Positions 53,775 through 64,000 of a stretch of 64,000 bases of DNA are shown here, piece after piece. Each line of letters starts with the position of its first letter. The first letter of the stretch is position 1. A program made the position numbers and the translations under genes. The DNA is from Paracoccus tegillarcae (GTDB lineage Bacteria > Pseudomonadota > Alphaproteobacteria > Rhodobacterales > Rhodobacteraceae). Where the stretch lies: positions 1,943,001 through 2,007,000 of the forward strand of contig NZ_CP025408.1 of assembly GCF_002847305.1 (NCBI RefSeq). The letters run 5' to 3'. The notes under the pieces were generated by a model. It did not search any database. It was not told the DNA's origin and saw only the letters and a list, made by a program, of their open reading frames with translations.

Positions 53775-54377
53775 ATGCGGTCCAATCAGTGCTTTTTAGC
53801 CTTGCTGCTTTGCCTTGGCCTGGCCGGCGGCGCGGTCGCGCAGGATGCCGATGTTGATCTGACGCAATTCAGCCGCGACCTGCAAGGCGCCGATATCCGC
53901 GATCTGATCCTGACCGTGCAGGACATGCAATCCGCAGTTAGCGACATGTCAGGCGATGTGCAGGATATGGTCGATGGCAGTGGCGGCAATATTGCCATGC
54001 GCGAGACCGACGACAGCATCGTTCTGTCCGTCACCAGTGACGTGCTGTTCGCATTCGACAGTGCCGATCTGACCGATCCGGCGCGTGACACACTGGCGCA
54101 AATCGCGACGATGCTGGTCGGAAATCCCGGCGGCACGGTGCAGGTGGTGGGTCATACCGACTCGAAGGGGTCGGATGACTACAACCAGCGCCTTTCCGAA
54201 CAACGCGCCGAGGCGGTGGCTGGCTTTCTGGCGAACAGTGATGTCGCACAAAGCCGCCTTGACCCTGTCGGGCGGGGCGAAGCCGAACCCGTTGCGCCCA
54301 ATGAAATCGACGGGGCAGATAACCCCGACGGGCGTGCGCAGAACCGGCGGGTAGAGTTCGTTCTGCCGAAAGAATAG
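53775..54377 (+). CDS. OmpA-domain periplasmic protein
   Basis: This 200-residue protein has a signal peptide ('FLALLLCLGLAGGAVAQ'). A short helical segment ('LTQFSRDLQGADIRDLILTVQDM') precedes a C-terminal OmpA domain ('DVLFAFDSADLTDPARDTLAQIATML', 'QVVGHTDSKGSDDYNQRLSEQRAEAVAGFL', 'GRGEAEPVAPN', 'AQNRRVEFVL'). It binds peptidoglycan and probably works with the upstream secreted protein. Confidence 0.9.
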   Translation: MRSNQCFLALLLCLGLAGGAVAQDADVDLTQFSRDLQGADIRDLILTVQDMQSAVSDMSGDVQDMVDGSGGNIAMRETDDSIVLSVTSDVLFAFDSADLTDPARDTLAQIATMLVGNPGGTVQVVGHTDSKGSDDYNQRLSEQRAEAVAGFLANSDVAQSRLDPVGRGEAEPVAPNEIDGADNPDGRAQNRRVEFVLPKE

Positions 54378-54427
54378 AAATCGCGATAATGCAAGGCGCC
54401 CTTCACAGGCGCCGTGCGCTATCTTCT

Positions 54428-54459
54428 GCCGTGGCTGGCCTCATGCGGCCAGCCACGGC
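54428..54459. terminator. Bidirectional hairpin between convergent genes
   Basis: A perfect 13-bp stem (GCCGTGGCTGGCC...GGCCAGCCACGGC) with a TCATGC loop lies between the OmpA-domain gene and the convergent ald stop. A smaller GGCGCC stem (54395-54413) lies beside it. There is no T-run on either side, so it may instead protect mRNA ends. Confidence 0.55.
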
Positions 54460-54471
54460 ATTTGCCGTTCA

Positions 54472-55590
54472 TCAGGCTGCCAGAAACTCATCCGGGGTTG
54501 TCGCCTCAAGGTTCAGCGCCTCGCCCACGGGCGGGCTGGTCAGGATGCCCTCATGCGTCGACAGGCCCGCGCGCAGATGCGGATCGTCGACGATCGCCTG
54601 ACGCCATCCCTTGTCGGCCAGCGCCAACAGGAAGGGCAGCGTTGCATTGCCAAGCGCAATGGTCGAGGTGCGCGCGACCGCGCCGGGCATATTGGCGACG
54701 CAGTAATGCATGATCCCATCCACGTCGTAGATCGGATCCTGATGCGTTGTGGCGCGCGAGGTCTCGAAACAGCCGCCCTGATCGATTGCGACATCCACCA
54801 GAACCGCGGCGGGCTTCATCGTTGACAGTTGCGCCTTGGTGATCAGCTTTGGCGCAGCCGCACCGGGGATCAGAACGGCGCCCACGACCATATCGGCCTG
54901 CGCGATCTGTTCGGCGATGTTCGTACCGCTGGCGAATTGCGTCTTGAACGTGCCGCCGAAGACATCATCCAGATAGCGCATCCTGGGCAGAGAACGGTCC
55001 AGCACGGTCACATCCGCGCCCATGCCTGCCGCGACTTTTGCAGCATGCGTGCCCACAACTCCGCCGCCAATCACCACCACGCGCGCGGGCCCGACGCCGG
55101 GCACGCCGCCCATCAACACGCCGCGCCCGCCATTGGCCTTTTGCAACGTCCAGGCCCCGACCTGAGGGGCCAGCTTGCCCGCCACCTCTGACATCGGCGC
55201 CAACAAAGGCAACCCACCCGCGCGATCCGTCACCGTTTCATAGGCAATGGCGGTAACACCGCTATGCAGCAGATCGCGGGTCTGATCGGGATCGGGCGCG
55301 AGGTGCAGATAGGTGAACAGCACTTGCCCTTGCCGCAGCATCTTGCGTTCAGCCGCCTGAGGTTCCTTGACCTTTACGATCATGTCGGCGTCGTCAAAGA
55401 CCGAGTCTGCATCCGGCGCGATCTGCGCGCCGATGTCTGTGTAATCGTTGTCCGGGAAACCCGAACCGATGCCGGCACCGGTCTGGACCAGCACCTTGTG
55501 ACCATGGGCGATGACCTCAGCCGCGGCGGCCGGGGTCAGCCCGACGCGAAATTCCTGAGGTTTGATTTCCTTGGGGCAGCCCACAAGCAT
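54472..55590 (-). CDS. ald: Alanine dehydrogenase
   Basis: This 372-residue NAD-dependent enzyme interconverts alanine and pyruvate plus ammonia. Motifs are 'KEIKPQEFRVGLTPAAAAEVIAHGHKVLVQTGAG', 'MIVKVKEPQAAE', 'FTYLHLAPD', the Rossmann 'VVIGGGVVGTHAAKVAAGMGADVTVLDRSLPRM' and 'VLVDVAIDQGGCFETSRATTHQDP'. It diverges from an Lrp-type regulator that is its probable activator. Confidence 0.96.
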   Translation of the reverse strand: MLVGCPKEIKPQEFRVGLTPAAAAEVIAHGHKVLVQTGAGIGSGFPDNDYTDIGAQIAPDADSVFDDADMIVKVKEPQAAERKMLRQGQVLFTYLHLAPDPDQTRDLLHSGVTAIAYETVTDRAGGLPLLAPMSEVAGKLAPQVGAWTLQKANGGRGVLMGGVPGVGPARVVVIGGGVVGTHAAKVAAGMGADVTVLDRSLPRMRYLDDVFGGTFKTQFASGTNIAEQIAQADMVVGAVLIPGAAAPKLITKAQLSTMKPAAVLVDVAIDQGGCFETSRATTHQDPIYDVDGIMHYCVANMPGAVARTSTIALGNATLPFLLALADKGWRQAIVDDPHLRAGLSTHEGILTSPPVGEALNLEATTPDEFLAA

Positions 55591-55676
55591 TTGTATCTCC
55601 GCTGTTTTATCATTGCGGTCAGTTTGTCACGGGCGGGGTGGAATATCCGACGAATCCGAGTTTGCTCGTTGGGCTA

Positions 55677-55689
55677 TATTCGAAGAATA
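55677..55689 (+). promoter_or_regulatory. Candidate Lrp-type operator
   Basis: An inverted repeat TATTC-GAA-GAATA lies in the 137-bp gap between ald and the divergent Lrp-family gene. Ald genes are commonly activated by such regulators. Binding is inference; the arms match the AT-rich palindromic style of Lrp sites only loosely. Confidence 0.35.
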
Positions 55690-55727
55690 CGCTTTCAATT
55701 TGTGCTCGGATCGCAGAAATCTTGCGA

Positions 55728-56189
55728 ATGGATGATATCGACGCAATCGACCGCCGCATTCTGGACCTGCTTCAGCGGGACGGACGAATCAGCAATGCCG
55801 ATCTGGCCGCCAAGGTGAACCTGTCCGCCAGCGCCTGCCATCGCCGCGTCAGGCGGCTGGAGGATGACGGCATCATTCGCGATTACGTCGCGCTGCTGGA
55901 TCGCAAGCGTGTGGGCAGGCCAACCATGGTTTTCGTCGAAATCACCCTTTCAGGTCAGGCGGATGAGGTGCTCGATGCCTTTGAAAAGGCCGTGCGCGTC
56001 ATCCCCGACGTGCTGGAATGCCACCTGATGTCGGGCGCGGCGGATTACCTGCTGAAAGTCGTCGCCAGCGACACCGAGGATTTCGCCCGCATCCACCGAC
56101 AATACCTGGCCAAGCTGCCGGGCGTGGCGCAGATGCATTCTTCATTCGCCCTGCGCACGGTGTTCAGGACGACCGCGCTGCCGGTTTGA
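55728..56189 (+). CDS. Lrp/AsnC-family regulator (AldR-like)
   Basis: This 153-residue regulator has an N-terminal HTH ('IDRRILDLLQRDGRISNADLAAKVNLSASACHRRVRRLEDDGII'). The C-terminal RAM/ligand-binding domain follows ('TMVFVEITLSGQADEVLDAFEKAVRVIPDVLECHLMSGAADYLLKVVA'). It diverges from ald, a typical arrangement for an alanine- or leucine-responsive activator of alanine catabolism. ATG 55728 begins 'MDDIDAIDRR', the usual family N-terminus. Confidence 0.9.
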   Translation: MDDIDAIDRRILDLLQRDGRISNADLAAKVNLSASACHRRVRRLEDDGIIRDYVALLDRKRVGRPTMVFVEITLSGQADEVLDAFEKAVRVIPDVLECHLMSGAADYLLKVVASDTEDFARIHRQYLAKLPGVAQMHSSFALRTVFRTTALPV

Positions 56190-56336
56190 GTGGGGTTGGA
56201 TGACAGCTTGGAGGCCAGAGTGCCGGATGCTGCGAGACGCTTGAATGTCTGCTGCTGGAGTAGGGTTCGTCTCGACGCCTCGACCGTCTTTTGGTTAAAA
56301 TTGGCAACGACTGAATGTGTGGAGGCGATAACGAAA

Positions 56337-56795
56337 ATGCCGATGCCGTGGACTTACCGCCACGCTTCAAAAGAGTGGCGCGCCTTTCTCGCTGATGTGA
56401 AAGAGCGCATGTCTCTTGAATCCGACAATATGGCCTACACCGCAGTGGATGCTGTCTTGCAGGTATTTAGACGCCGCTTGACAGCGCACCAAGGCCTAGC
56501 CTTCGCAAGCGTTCTTCCTGCTGTTCTCCGCGCGATTTTTGTGAAGGATTGGGATGTTTCTCAACCGCCAATTCCATTTGCGGACCGGCAGGCGCTTACC
56601 GACGAGGCCAAGCAAGTCCGCGTGAACCACAACCTGACGCCGGACAATGCCATCGAAGCGACAGCTTGGGCAATCCGACGCTGCACCGACAACAGGGATT
56701 TCGAAAGAGTGCTGGGGCAGCTCCCTGATGAGGCTACAGCTTTCTGGCACGTCGATGTCGAAGACCCGACAGAGCTGGATCAGCGGATAATCTAG
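56337..56795 (+). CDS. DUF2267 domain protein
   Basis: This 152-residue helical protein spans the DUF2267 family ('WTYRHASKEWRAFLADVKERMSLESDNMAYTAVDAVLQVFRRRLTAHQGLAFASVLPAVLRAIFVKDWDV', 'FWHVD'). The function of the family is unknown. ATG 56337 is preceded by GGAGG at 56321-56325. Longer in-frame extensions to 56190 show no similarity. It is less GC-rich than its neighbours and stands alone. Confidence 0.8.
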   Translation: MPMPWTYRHASKEWRAFLADVKERMSLESDNMAYTAVDAVLQVFRRRLTAHQGLAFASVLPAVLRAIFVKDWDVSQPPIPFADRQALTDEAKQVRVNHNLTPDNAIEATAWAIRRCTDNRDFERVLGQLPDEATAFWHVDVEDPTELDQRII

Positions 56796-56905
56796 TGGCC
56801 GAAGCAGCCATTCACGCCGCCTCAGCGAAAGCCCACTTCGTCCCCCTAAACAGCCATCTCGTGAAACGCGCGTGTGGTGACAGCTTCGGTCCGGCAATCC
56901 GATCC

Positions 56906-57967
56906 CTAGCCTTCACCCATTCGCTCAACCCGCCCGATCAGATCGGTGCATAGCGACAGAGACCGCGCGGTTGCCGACAGCATTCGTGGCAGGGTCAGCC
57001 ATTCCAGCACCCATGCAGCGCCCGATCGTTCCTGTTCATGAAGCAGCGCCTGATGCATCAGCGCAAGCTGCCCGGCATTGTCGCGGGCCAGCGTTACCAG
57101 CGTCTCTGCCGCCACCGGGTTTTGTTTGTGCGGCATGGCCGAACTGCTGCCGCCGCCCGACAGCGTGACCTCGCTCATCTGTGCCATCAGCGCGATGTCC
57201 TGTCCGATCTTGCCGGTGGCGCCGGTGACCAGCGACAGCCAGCCTGCATATTCGGCCAACCCGTCGCGCGCGCTGTGCCAGGGCGCAGGCGCGCGGTGCA
57301 GGCCAAGCCGGTCGGCCAGCGCATCGGCGATGGCATCGCCCCCTGCACGATTGTCCGGGCCGCCACGCAGCCCGACGGCACCGCCATATTGCACCACCTC
57401 GAGGCGCGGCCGCAGTTGCGCAAGACGATCCTTGTGCCTGGGCAGGGGCGCGCCCCAGGCTGACACGCGATCTCTGACGGTGATCGGCAGCGCTGCCTGC
57501 ATCCTCGTGCGGCCCATGAGCGGCTGATCGCCCTGCCGCGCGTTCAGATCGTCCAGCGCCGTTGCAAGCGCCGTCACCTCGCCGTCAAAGCGATCATTCA
57601 GCCGCGCCAGCGCCAGCAACAGCGCGGTGTCCAGTATGTCCTGACTGGTCGCGCCTGTGTGCAAGGCGGGGTGCAGCCTGGGATCGGCCGCTTCCTTCAA
57701 TTGCCGCACATATTCGGGGATTGGCAGGCCGTCTTGCGGCATCCTTGCCTGCAGTGCTGCCATGTCTGGTCTGAACGCCAGGACAAAGGCCGCAGCCTCG
57801 CCGGCCAGATCCGTCGCGACCGCCCCGGCGGTGCCGGCGGCCAGTGACAGCGCGGCCTCGACCTCGGCGATACGGGCGATCCAGGCCTCGTCTGTGAACA
57901 GCGCGGTGACGCCAGCATCGCCGGTCAATGCCCCCATCAGGTCGGCTTTGGTCATGACGGCCCCCAT
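56906..57967 (-). CDS. pcaB: 3-carboxy-cis,cis-muconate cycloisomerase
   Basis: This 353-residue member of the fumarase/aspartase superfamily cyclises 3-carboxymuconate in the protocatechuate branch of the beta-ketoadipate pathway. The signature 'GSSSAMPHKQNPVAAE' is present, with 'ALHTGATSQDILDTALLLALARLNDRF' and 'LMGRTRMQAALPITVRDR'. It is shorter than the pseudomonad enzyme (about 450 residues), as is usual for alphaproteobacteria. It lies on the opposite strand from pobA, with a 107-bp shared upstream region. Confidence 0.92.
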   Translation of the reverse strand: MGAVMTKADLMGALTGDAGVTALFTDEAWIARIAEVEAALSLAAGTAGAVATDLAGEAAAFVLAFRPDMAALQARMPQDGLPIPEYVRQLKEAADPRLHPALHTGATSQDILDTALLLALARLNDRFDGEVTALATALDDLNARQGDQPLMGRTRMQAALPITVRDRVSAWGAPLPRHKDRLAQLRPRLEVVQYGGAVGLRGGPDNRAGGDAIADALADRLGLHRAPAPWHSARDGLAEYAGWLSLVTGATGKIGQDIALMAQMSEVTLSGGGSSSAMPHKQNPVAAETLVTLARDNAGQLALMHQALLHEQERSGAAWVLEWLTLPRMLSATARSLSLCTDLIGRVERMGEG

Positions 57968-58050
57968 GTTGCGTTGGCCTGTTGTGCAATCAAGGGTCGC
58001 GCGGGGTCAAGCTGCACAATCCCGTTTACGCCCGCGGGGTGCTTGGCTAA

Positions 58051-59243
<1,193 letters not shown>

Positions 59244-59244
<1 letters not shown>

Positions 59245-60032
59245 TGGTTGACGTTCTTGATCTGGGCCATGTCCGGCTGCATATCGCCGATGAGGGGCCG
59301 CGCGATGCGCCTGCGGTGGTCTTTGCCAATTCACTGGGAACCGACCTGCGGCTGTGGGATGCGATGCTGCCCCATTTGCCAAAAGGGCTGCGGGTCATCA
59401 GGGCCGACAAGCGCGGTCACGGGTTGTCGCAGACGACAGGCGCGATCAGCATCGAGGATCTGGCAGACGATGTCGCGGCGATGATGGACGCGCTTGGTGT
59501 GGCGCGTCCGGTCTTTGTGGGGCTGTCCATCGGCGGGCTGATCGGTCAGTCGCTGGCCCTGCGCCATGGTGACAAGCTGGGCGGGTTGGTGCTGTCGAAC
59601 ACGGCGGCCAAGATCGGCGACAGCTCGATCTGGACCGACCGCATCGCGGCCATCCGCGAAGGCGGCATCGCCACCATCGCCGAACCGACCATGCAGCGCT
59701 GGTTTTCGCCGAACTTTCGCGCCTTGGCCGAATGTGAGGCATGGCGTCTGATGTTGGAACGACAGGATCAGGCGGGTTATCTGGCCTGTTGTCAGGCCAT
59801 TGCCGAGGCGGATTATCGCGAGGCGCTGTCGGCGGTCGACCGCCCGGTGCTGTGCATCGGCGGCAGCCTTGACGGCTCGACCCCGCCCGATGCGATGCGG
59901 GATCTGACCGGCCGGATCAAGGGTGCCAGATTAGAGATCATCGAGGGCGCGGGCCATTTGCCCTGCGTCGAGGCGCCCGAGGAATATGCCCGGCTGCTGA
60001 CAGGTTATCTGGCGGAAATCGGGCATATCTGA
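59244..60032 (+). CDS. pcaD: 3-oxoadipate enol-lactonase
   Basis: This 262-residue alpha/beta-hydrolase opens the enol-lactone to beta-ketoadipate. The nucleophile elbow is 'FVGLSIGGLIGQSLALRHGDKLGGLVLSNTAAKIG'. The acid and His are in 'CIGGSLDGSTPPDAM' and 'GAGHLPCVEAPEEYA'. It is translationally coupled to pobA. Other pca genes (pcaCHGIJF) are not in the window. Confidence 0.93.
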
Positions 60033-60057
60033 ACCGGCGAACGGCAAGGCCGGGGCA

Positions 60058-60106
60058 GGGGGCGCAGCCCCCTTCGCCGCCGTTCGCGGCCGGGCGTGTC
60101 CCGGCC
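60058..60106. terminator. Tandem GC hairpins between convergent pcaD and secA
   Basis: GGGGGC-GCA-GCCCCC (60058-60072) and GGCCGGG-CGTGT-CCCGGCC (60088-60106) lie in the 123-bp convergent gap. There is no clear T-run; they are probably a shared termination or mRNA-end structure. Confidence 0.45.
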
Positions 60107-60155
60107 CGACGGCGGTGAACACGATCGCGGGACGCTAGCTCGACGGACGCTGCGC

Positions 60156-62867
60156 CTAAAGCACACCGTGGCAATGTTTGAATTTCTTACCAGATCCGCA
60201 GGGGCAGGAATCATTGCGGCCCGGATTGCCCCAGGTCGCGGGATCATTCTCGTCAAAGCCCTCGATCAAAGGCGTGCTTTTGGCTGCATCCTCTTCCGAT
60301 TGGCTGTCGCCGCCATGCTCCATCGTCAGATGTTCCTGGCGCTCTTTTCGCTGTTCGGTCATCTGGCGCATCATGTCCTGACGCTCGTCGTCGGTCAGCG
60401 GACGGATCTGGGCCAGCCGTTGGGTGACATCCCCGCGCAGCCCGTCCAGTAGCGTTTCGAACAGCTGGAAGGCCTCGGTCTTGTATTCCGACAGCGGATC
60501 ACGCTGGGCATAGCCGCGAAAGCCGACGACCGAGCGCAGATGCTCCAGTGTCACCAGATGCTCGCGCCATTTTGCGTCGATCATCTGCAACAGCACCTGC
60601 TTTTCGATCTGGCGCATGTTTTCGGGGCCAAAGGCCTCGGCCTTTTCGGTCATGTACTTGTCGGTTGCCGCTTCGATCCGTTCGGCCATGACCTCCTGGT
60701 CGACGCCTTCTTCATCCGTCCATTCGGCGATCGGCAGGCTCATGTTCAGCTTTTCGCGGGCGGCAGCGGTCAGGCCTTCGGAATCCCACTGGTCGGAATA
60801 GGTGCGCGGCGGCATGAAATCGTCAACCAGATCGTCGATCAGTTGGTGACGCATGTCGGCCGCGATTTCCTCGACCTCACCCGATTCCATGATCTCGCGG
60901 CGCTGCGAAAAGATCGCCTTGCGCTGGTCGTTCATCACATCGTCGAATTTCAGCAGCTGTTTGCGAATGTCAAAGTTGCGACCCTCGACCTTCGCCTGCG
61001 CACGTTCCAGCGACTTGTTGACCCATGGGTGAACGATGGCTTCGCCGTCCTTCATGCCCAGCTTGGACAGCACCGAATCCAGCCGCTCAGAGCCAAAGAT
61101 GCGCATCAGGTCGTCTTCCAGCGACAGGAAGAACAGCGACCGCCCCGGATCGCCCTGCCGGCCCGAGCGACCGCGCAACTGGTTGTCGATGCGGCGGCTT
61201 TCATGACGTTCGGTGGCCAGAACGAACAGCCCCCCGGCGGCCAGCACCTTTTCCTTGTCGGCGGCGTGTTCGGCCTCGATCCGGGCGCGCAAATCGTCGG
61301 GATTGGCTTCGGGATCGGCGGCCAGCGCCTCCATCACCTTCATATCGACATTGCCGCCAAGCTGAATGTCGGTGCCGCGACCAGCCATGTTGGTGGCGAT
61401 GGTCACGGTGCCGGGCTTGCCCGCGTCAGCCACGATCTGCGCCTCGGCTTCGTGCTGGCGTGCGTTCAGCACATTATGCGGAATTCCGGCCTCTGTCAGC
61501 ATCTGCGCCAGCATTTCCGATTTCTCGATACTGGTCGTGCCGACGAGGATCGGCTGATCCTTGACATTGGCTTCGCGGATCGCCTCGATCACGGCGGCAT
61601 ATTTCTCGGCCGCGGTGCGATAGACGCGGTCATGCTCGTCTTCCCGCGCAATCGGACGGTTGGTCGGCATTTCGACCACGCCCAGCTTGTAGATCTCGGC
61701 GAATTCCTCGGCCTCGGTGGCGGCGGTGCCGGTCATGCCCGACAGCTTGTCATACAGGCGGAAATAGTTCTGGAAGGTGACCGAGGCCAGCGTCACGTTT
61801 TCCGGCTGGATGTCGACGCCTTCCTTGGCCTCGATGGCCTGATGCAAGCCGTCGGACAGGCGGCGGCCCTTCATCATCCGGCCGGTGAATTCGTCGATCA
61901 GCGCAACTTCGCCGTCGCGGATCATGTATTGCTGATCCTTGTGGAACAGCTTGTGCGCGCGCAGCGCCTGGTTGGCGTGGTGCACGATGGTCGTCGACTC
62001 GGGGTCATACAGCGTCTGACCCTCGGGCAGGATCCCCGCCGCCGACAAAAGCTGTTCCAGCTTTTCGTTGCCCTCTTCGGTAAAGGTGGCGTTGCGGGTC
62101 TTTTCGTCCAGCTTGAAATCTTCGTCGGCAAGCTGCGGGATGAAGGCGTCGACCGTGCGATAAAGGTCGCTGCGGTCCTGCGACGGACCCGAGATGATCA
62201 GCGGGGTCCGGGCCTCGTCGATCAGGATACTGTCGACCTCGTCCACGATGGCAAAGAAATGGCCGCGCTGGACCATCTCGGCAATGCTGCCCTTCATGTT
62301 GTCGCGCAGGTAGTCAAAGCCCAGTTCGTTATTGGTCGAATAGGTCACGTCGGCCTGATAGGCCTCGCGCTTTTCGGCCTCTGGCTGGAAGGGGTAAACC
62401 GCGCCGCTGGTCATGCCCAGTTGCGCAAAGACCTTGCCCATCCATTCGGCGTCACGCTTGGCCAGATAGTCGTTCACGGTGACCACATGCACGGGTTTGC
62501 CGGTCAGCGCGTTCAGATAGGCCGGGAAGGTCGCGACCAGGGTCTTGCCCTCGCCGGTCTTCATTTCGGCGATATTGCCCTGATGCAGGAAGATCCCGCC
62601 CATCAGCTGCACATCAAAGGCGCGCAGGCCAAGGGCCCGTCGGGCACCCTCGCGACAGTTGGCAAAGGCCTCGGGCAGCAGCGCATCCAGCGACTCGCCT
62701 GCCTGAGCACGCGCCTGAAGCGCGCGCGTCACCTCGATCAGTTGTTCGTCGCTGCGGGCCTTGGCCTCGTCTTCCAGCGCGTTGATACGCGCCACCAGGG
62801 GCCGAGCGGACTTCACTTTGCGGTCGTTGGACGTGCCAAAGACCATCTTTGCCAGATTGCCGATCAT
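60156..62867 (-). CDS. secA: Preprotein translocase ATPase SecA
   Basis: This 903-residue motor drives proteins through SecYEG. The N-terminal nucleotide-binding domain has '[17 protein letters not shown]' and '[24 protein letters not shown]'. The second one has '[10 protein letters not shown]' and '[15 protein letters not shown]'. The C-terminal zinc/SecB-binding motif is '[14 protein letters not shown]'. I chose the ATG at 62867 ('[11 protein letters not shown]'), preceded by AAGG; an upstream in-frame extension of 21 residues is not conserved. Confidence 0.97.
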   Translation of the reverse strand: MIGNLAKMVFGTSNDRKVKSARPLVARINALEDEAKARSDEQLIEVTRALQARAQAGESLDALLPEAFANCREGARRALGLRAFDVQLMGGIFLHQGNIAEMKTGEGKTLVATFPAYLNALTGKPVHVVTVNDYLAKRDAEWMGKVFAQLGMTSGAVYPFQPEAEKREAYQADVTYSTNNELGFDYLRDNMKGSIAEMVQRGHFFAIVDEVDSILIDEARTPLIISGPSQDRSDLYRTVDAFIPQLADEDFKLDEKTRNATFTEEGNEKLEQLLSAAGILPEGQTLYDPESTTIVHHANQALRAHKLFHKDQQYMIRDGEVALIDEFTGRMMKGRRLSDGLHQAIEAKEGVDIQPENVTLASVTFQNYFRLYDKLSGMTGTAATEAEEFAEIYKLGVVEMPTNRPIAREDEHDRVYRTAAEKYAAVIEAIREANVKDQPILVGTTSIEKSEMLAQMLTEAGIPHNVLNARQHEAEAQIVADAGKPGTVTIATNMAGRGTDIQLGGNVDMKVMEALAADPEANPDDLRARIEAEHAADKEKVLAAGGLFVLATERHESRRIDNQLRGRSGRQGDPGRSLFFLSLEDDLMRIFGSERLDSVLSKLGMKDGEAIVHPWVNKSLERAQAKVEGRNFDIRKQLLKFDDVMNDQRKAIFSQRREIMESGEVEEIAADMRHQLIDDLVDDFMPPRTYSDQWDSEGLTAAAREKLNMSLPIAEWTDEEGVDQEVMAERIEAATDKYMTEKAEAFGPENMRQIEKQVLLQMIDAKWREHLVTLEHLRSVVGFRGYAQRDPLSEYKTEAFQLFETLLDGLRGDVTQRLAQIRPLTDDERQDMMRQMTEQRKERQEHLTMEHGGDSQSEEDAAKSTPLIEGFDENDPATWGNPGRNDSCPCGSGKKFKHCHGVL

Positions 62868-63067
62868 GTTACCTTCACAGCTTTGGGAAAGCGCGTGGCC
62901 GGTGGGCCACTTGCCCGCACCCTCCGCCATGCCGTATCAGGGGCCGGAACGAAAAGTGGCGGGCGCGCCTTTCTTGGTTGCGCCGGATGTATGCGCGACC
63001 CGCCTGACTGTCAACGCCGCCCGACCCTCACAAGGGCGGGAACGGCCTGTCCGACAAAGGATTTCTT

Positions 63068-63907
63068 ATGTTGAAACGTACCATCACGACCGCATTGTTC
63101 GCGCTTGCCCTGCCGCTGGCCCCGGCCATGGCACAGGATGCCGATACCGTCGTCGCCACGGTGAACGGCACCGAGATCACACTGGGCGAGATGATCATCA
63201 TGCGGCAAAGCATGGCGGCGCAGGGCCAGGCGCCCACAGCCGATGACGCGACCTGGCAGTCCATGCTGGACCAACTGGTACGCCAGAGCGCCGTGGCCTC
63301 GGTCAAGGAAGAGGCGATGACTGCAGGCGACCGTGCCAATCTGGAACTGCAAAGCCGCGCCTATCTGGCCTCTGCCGCGCTGGAAGAGGTGGCAGAACCC
63401 GAGCCCACGGACGAGGAAATTCAGGCCGCCTATGACACCTATTTCGGTGAGGTCGAGCCTGCGACGGAATATTCCGCAGCCCATATTCTGGTTGAAACCG
63501 AAGAAGCGGCCAAGGAAATCAAGACCGAACTGGATGGCGGCGCCGATTTCGGCACGCTGGCCGAGGAACGCTCGACCGGACCAAGCGGCCCGAACAAGGG
63601 TGATCTGGGCTGGTTTACCGCCGATCAGATGGTTGGCCCCTTTGCCGACGTCGTGAAGGAAATGGAAAAAGGCCAGATCTCGGATCCTGTAAAGACCGAT
63701 TTCGGCTGGCATGTGATCATGCTGAACGACAGCCGTCAGGTCGAGGCCCCCGAACTGGCCGAAGTCAAAGAGCAACTGGTCACTCAGGTGCGCCGTGATC
63801 GGGTTGAGGCCCAGATCGAAAAGCTGGTCGGCGAAGCCGAGATCGAAAAGACCGAGGGGCTGGATGCGGCCCTGCTGGACGATGTCGAACTGCTTGACGC
63901 CCAGTAA
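63068..63907 (+). CDS. Parvulin-type peptidylprolyl isomerase
   Basis: This 279-residue periplasmic foldase has a signal peptide ('ITTALFALALPLAPAMAQ'), a SurA-like N-terminal helical part, and a PpiC rotamase domain at about 135-225 ('YSAAHILVETEEAAKEIKTELDGGADFGTLAEE', 'GDLGWFTADQMV', 'KTDFGWHVIMLND'). It is likely to assist folding of secreted or outer-membrane proteins. It diverges from secA by about 200 bp. Confidence 0.93.
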   Translation: MLKRTITTALFALALPLAPAMAQDADTVVATVNGTEITLGEMIIMRQSMAAQGQAPTADDATWQSMLDQLVRQSAVASVKEEAMTAGDRANLELQSRAYLASAALEEVAEPEPTDEEIQAAYDTYFGEVEPATEYSAAHILVETEEAAKEIKTELDGGADFGTLAEERSTGPSGPNKGDLGWFTADQMVGPFADVVKEMEKGQISDPVKTDFGWHVIMLNDSRQVEAPELAEVKEQLVTQVRRDRVEAQIEKLVGEAEIEKTEGLDAALLDDVELLDAQ

Positions 63908-63952
63908 ATTGGGCTGATGATCTGATCGGACAGAACGCTGACGAGGTGGACC

Positions 63953-64000
63953 ATGGCCAAGGACAAGAAGAAGAAAAAGAAGAACAAGGACAAGGACCAG
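63953..64000 (+). CDS. Start of lysine-rich protein (3' truncated by window edge)
   Basis: Sixteen codons are visible from ATG 63953 to the window end, encoding MAKDKKKKKKNKDKDQ. GAGG at 63942-63945 is a suitable ribosome binding site. The product cannot be identified from the visible part. Confidence 0.6.
   Translation, partial: MAKDKKKKKKNKDKDQ

Noticed and set aside
60540..63074. Plus-strand ORF of 844 codons opposite secA
   Set aside because: Antisense shadow of secA, with His/Gly/Val-rich composition typical of complementary high-GC frames.

Overview
The window looks like chromosome of a GC-rich alphaproteobacterium of the Rhodobacteraceae, most likely Paracoccus or a close relative. 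This rests on gene content and protein style only: a CcrM-type methyltransferase, a Rhodobacter-type flagellar operon order, PcaB/PobA/PcaD, AlkB next to MutY, a DUF1127 protein and an alphaproteobacterial elongator tRNA-Met. Genus assignment is inference.

Region 1 (1-513) is the end of an FMN-binding PPOX-type protein. Region 2 (about 698-19054) is an 18.4-kb genomic island inserted in the 3' end of tRNA-Met(CAT). The last 14 bases of the tRNA gene are repeated directly at 698-711, just before a P4-type integrase. The left part of the island (870-6926) is a satellite-like backbone: integrase, unknown protein, AlpA-like regulator, HTH protein, SF2 helicase, P4-type zinc/Toprim primase and an XRE-HGG protein. 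No capsid or packaging genes are visible. An IS66 element follows (7721-10179; its transposase has an in-frame stop), then the tail of a BglII-type restriction endonuclease. Next is a type VI secretion cargo operon (10704-17023): VgrG, DUF4123 adaptor, predicted PD-(D/E)XK nuclease effector, DUF3396 immunity protein, an unknown protein and PAAR. The cargo is closed by an inverted 131-bp copy of the IS66 right end, which is cut off by an IS3-family element (17457-18687). No T6SS core genes are present, so the module would depend on an apparatus encoded elsewhere.

Region 3 (19198-29141) is core chromosome: membrane coiled-coil protein, OmpA-BON protein, ubiA, rsmE, a DUF1127 protein with a structured leader, a PiT phosphate transporter, and the dTDP-rhamnose operon rfbCBDA, with a GT2 glycosyltransferase converging on it. 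Region 4 (30284-36305) holds the flagellar operon flgB-flgC-fliE-fliQ-flgF-flgG-flgA-flgH-fliL, divergent from fliI. Region 5 (36424-50003) holds a Crp/Fnr regulator, extensin-like and L,D-transpeptidase cell-wall genes, a GntR regulator divergent from a fosmidomycin-resistance-type MFS exporter, a sulfotransferase-GT90 fusion, ureidoglycolate lyase, rnhB, ccrM (three GANTC sites in its upstream region), a GSCFA/SGNH pair, alkB and mutY.

Region 6 (50089-64000) holds a DciA-like protein, a DsbA-like protein, a CoA transferase, mscL, two small envelope proteins, ald divergent from an Lrp regulator, a DUF2267 protein, the protocatechuate-branch genes pcaB (minus) and pobA-pcaD (plus), secA, a parvulin isomerase and the first codons of a lysine-rich protein.
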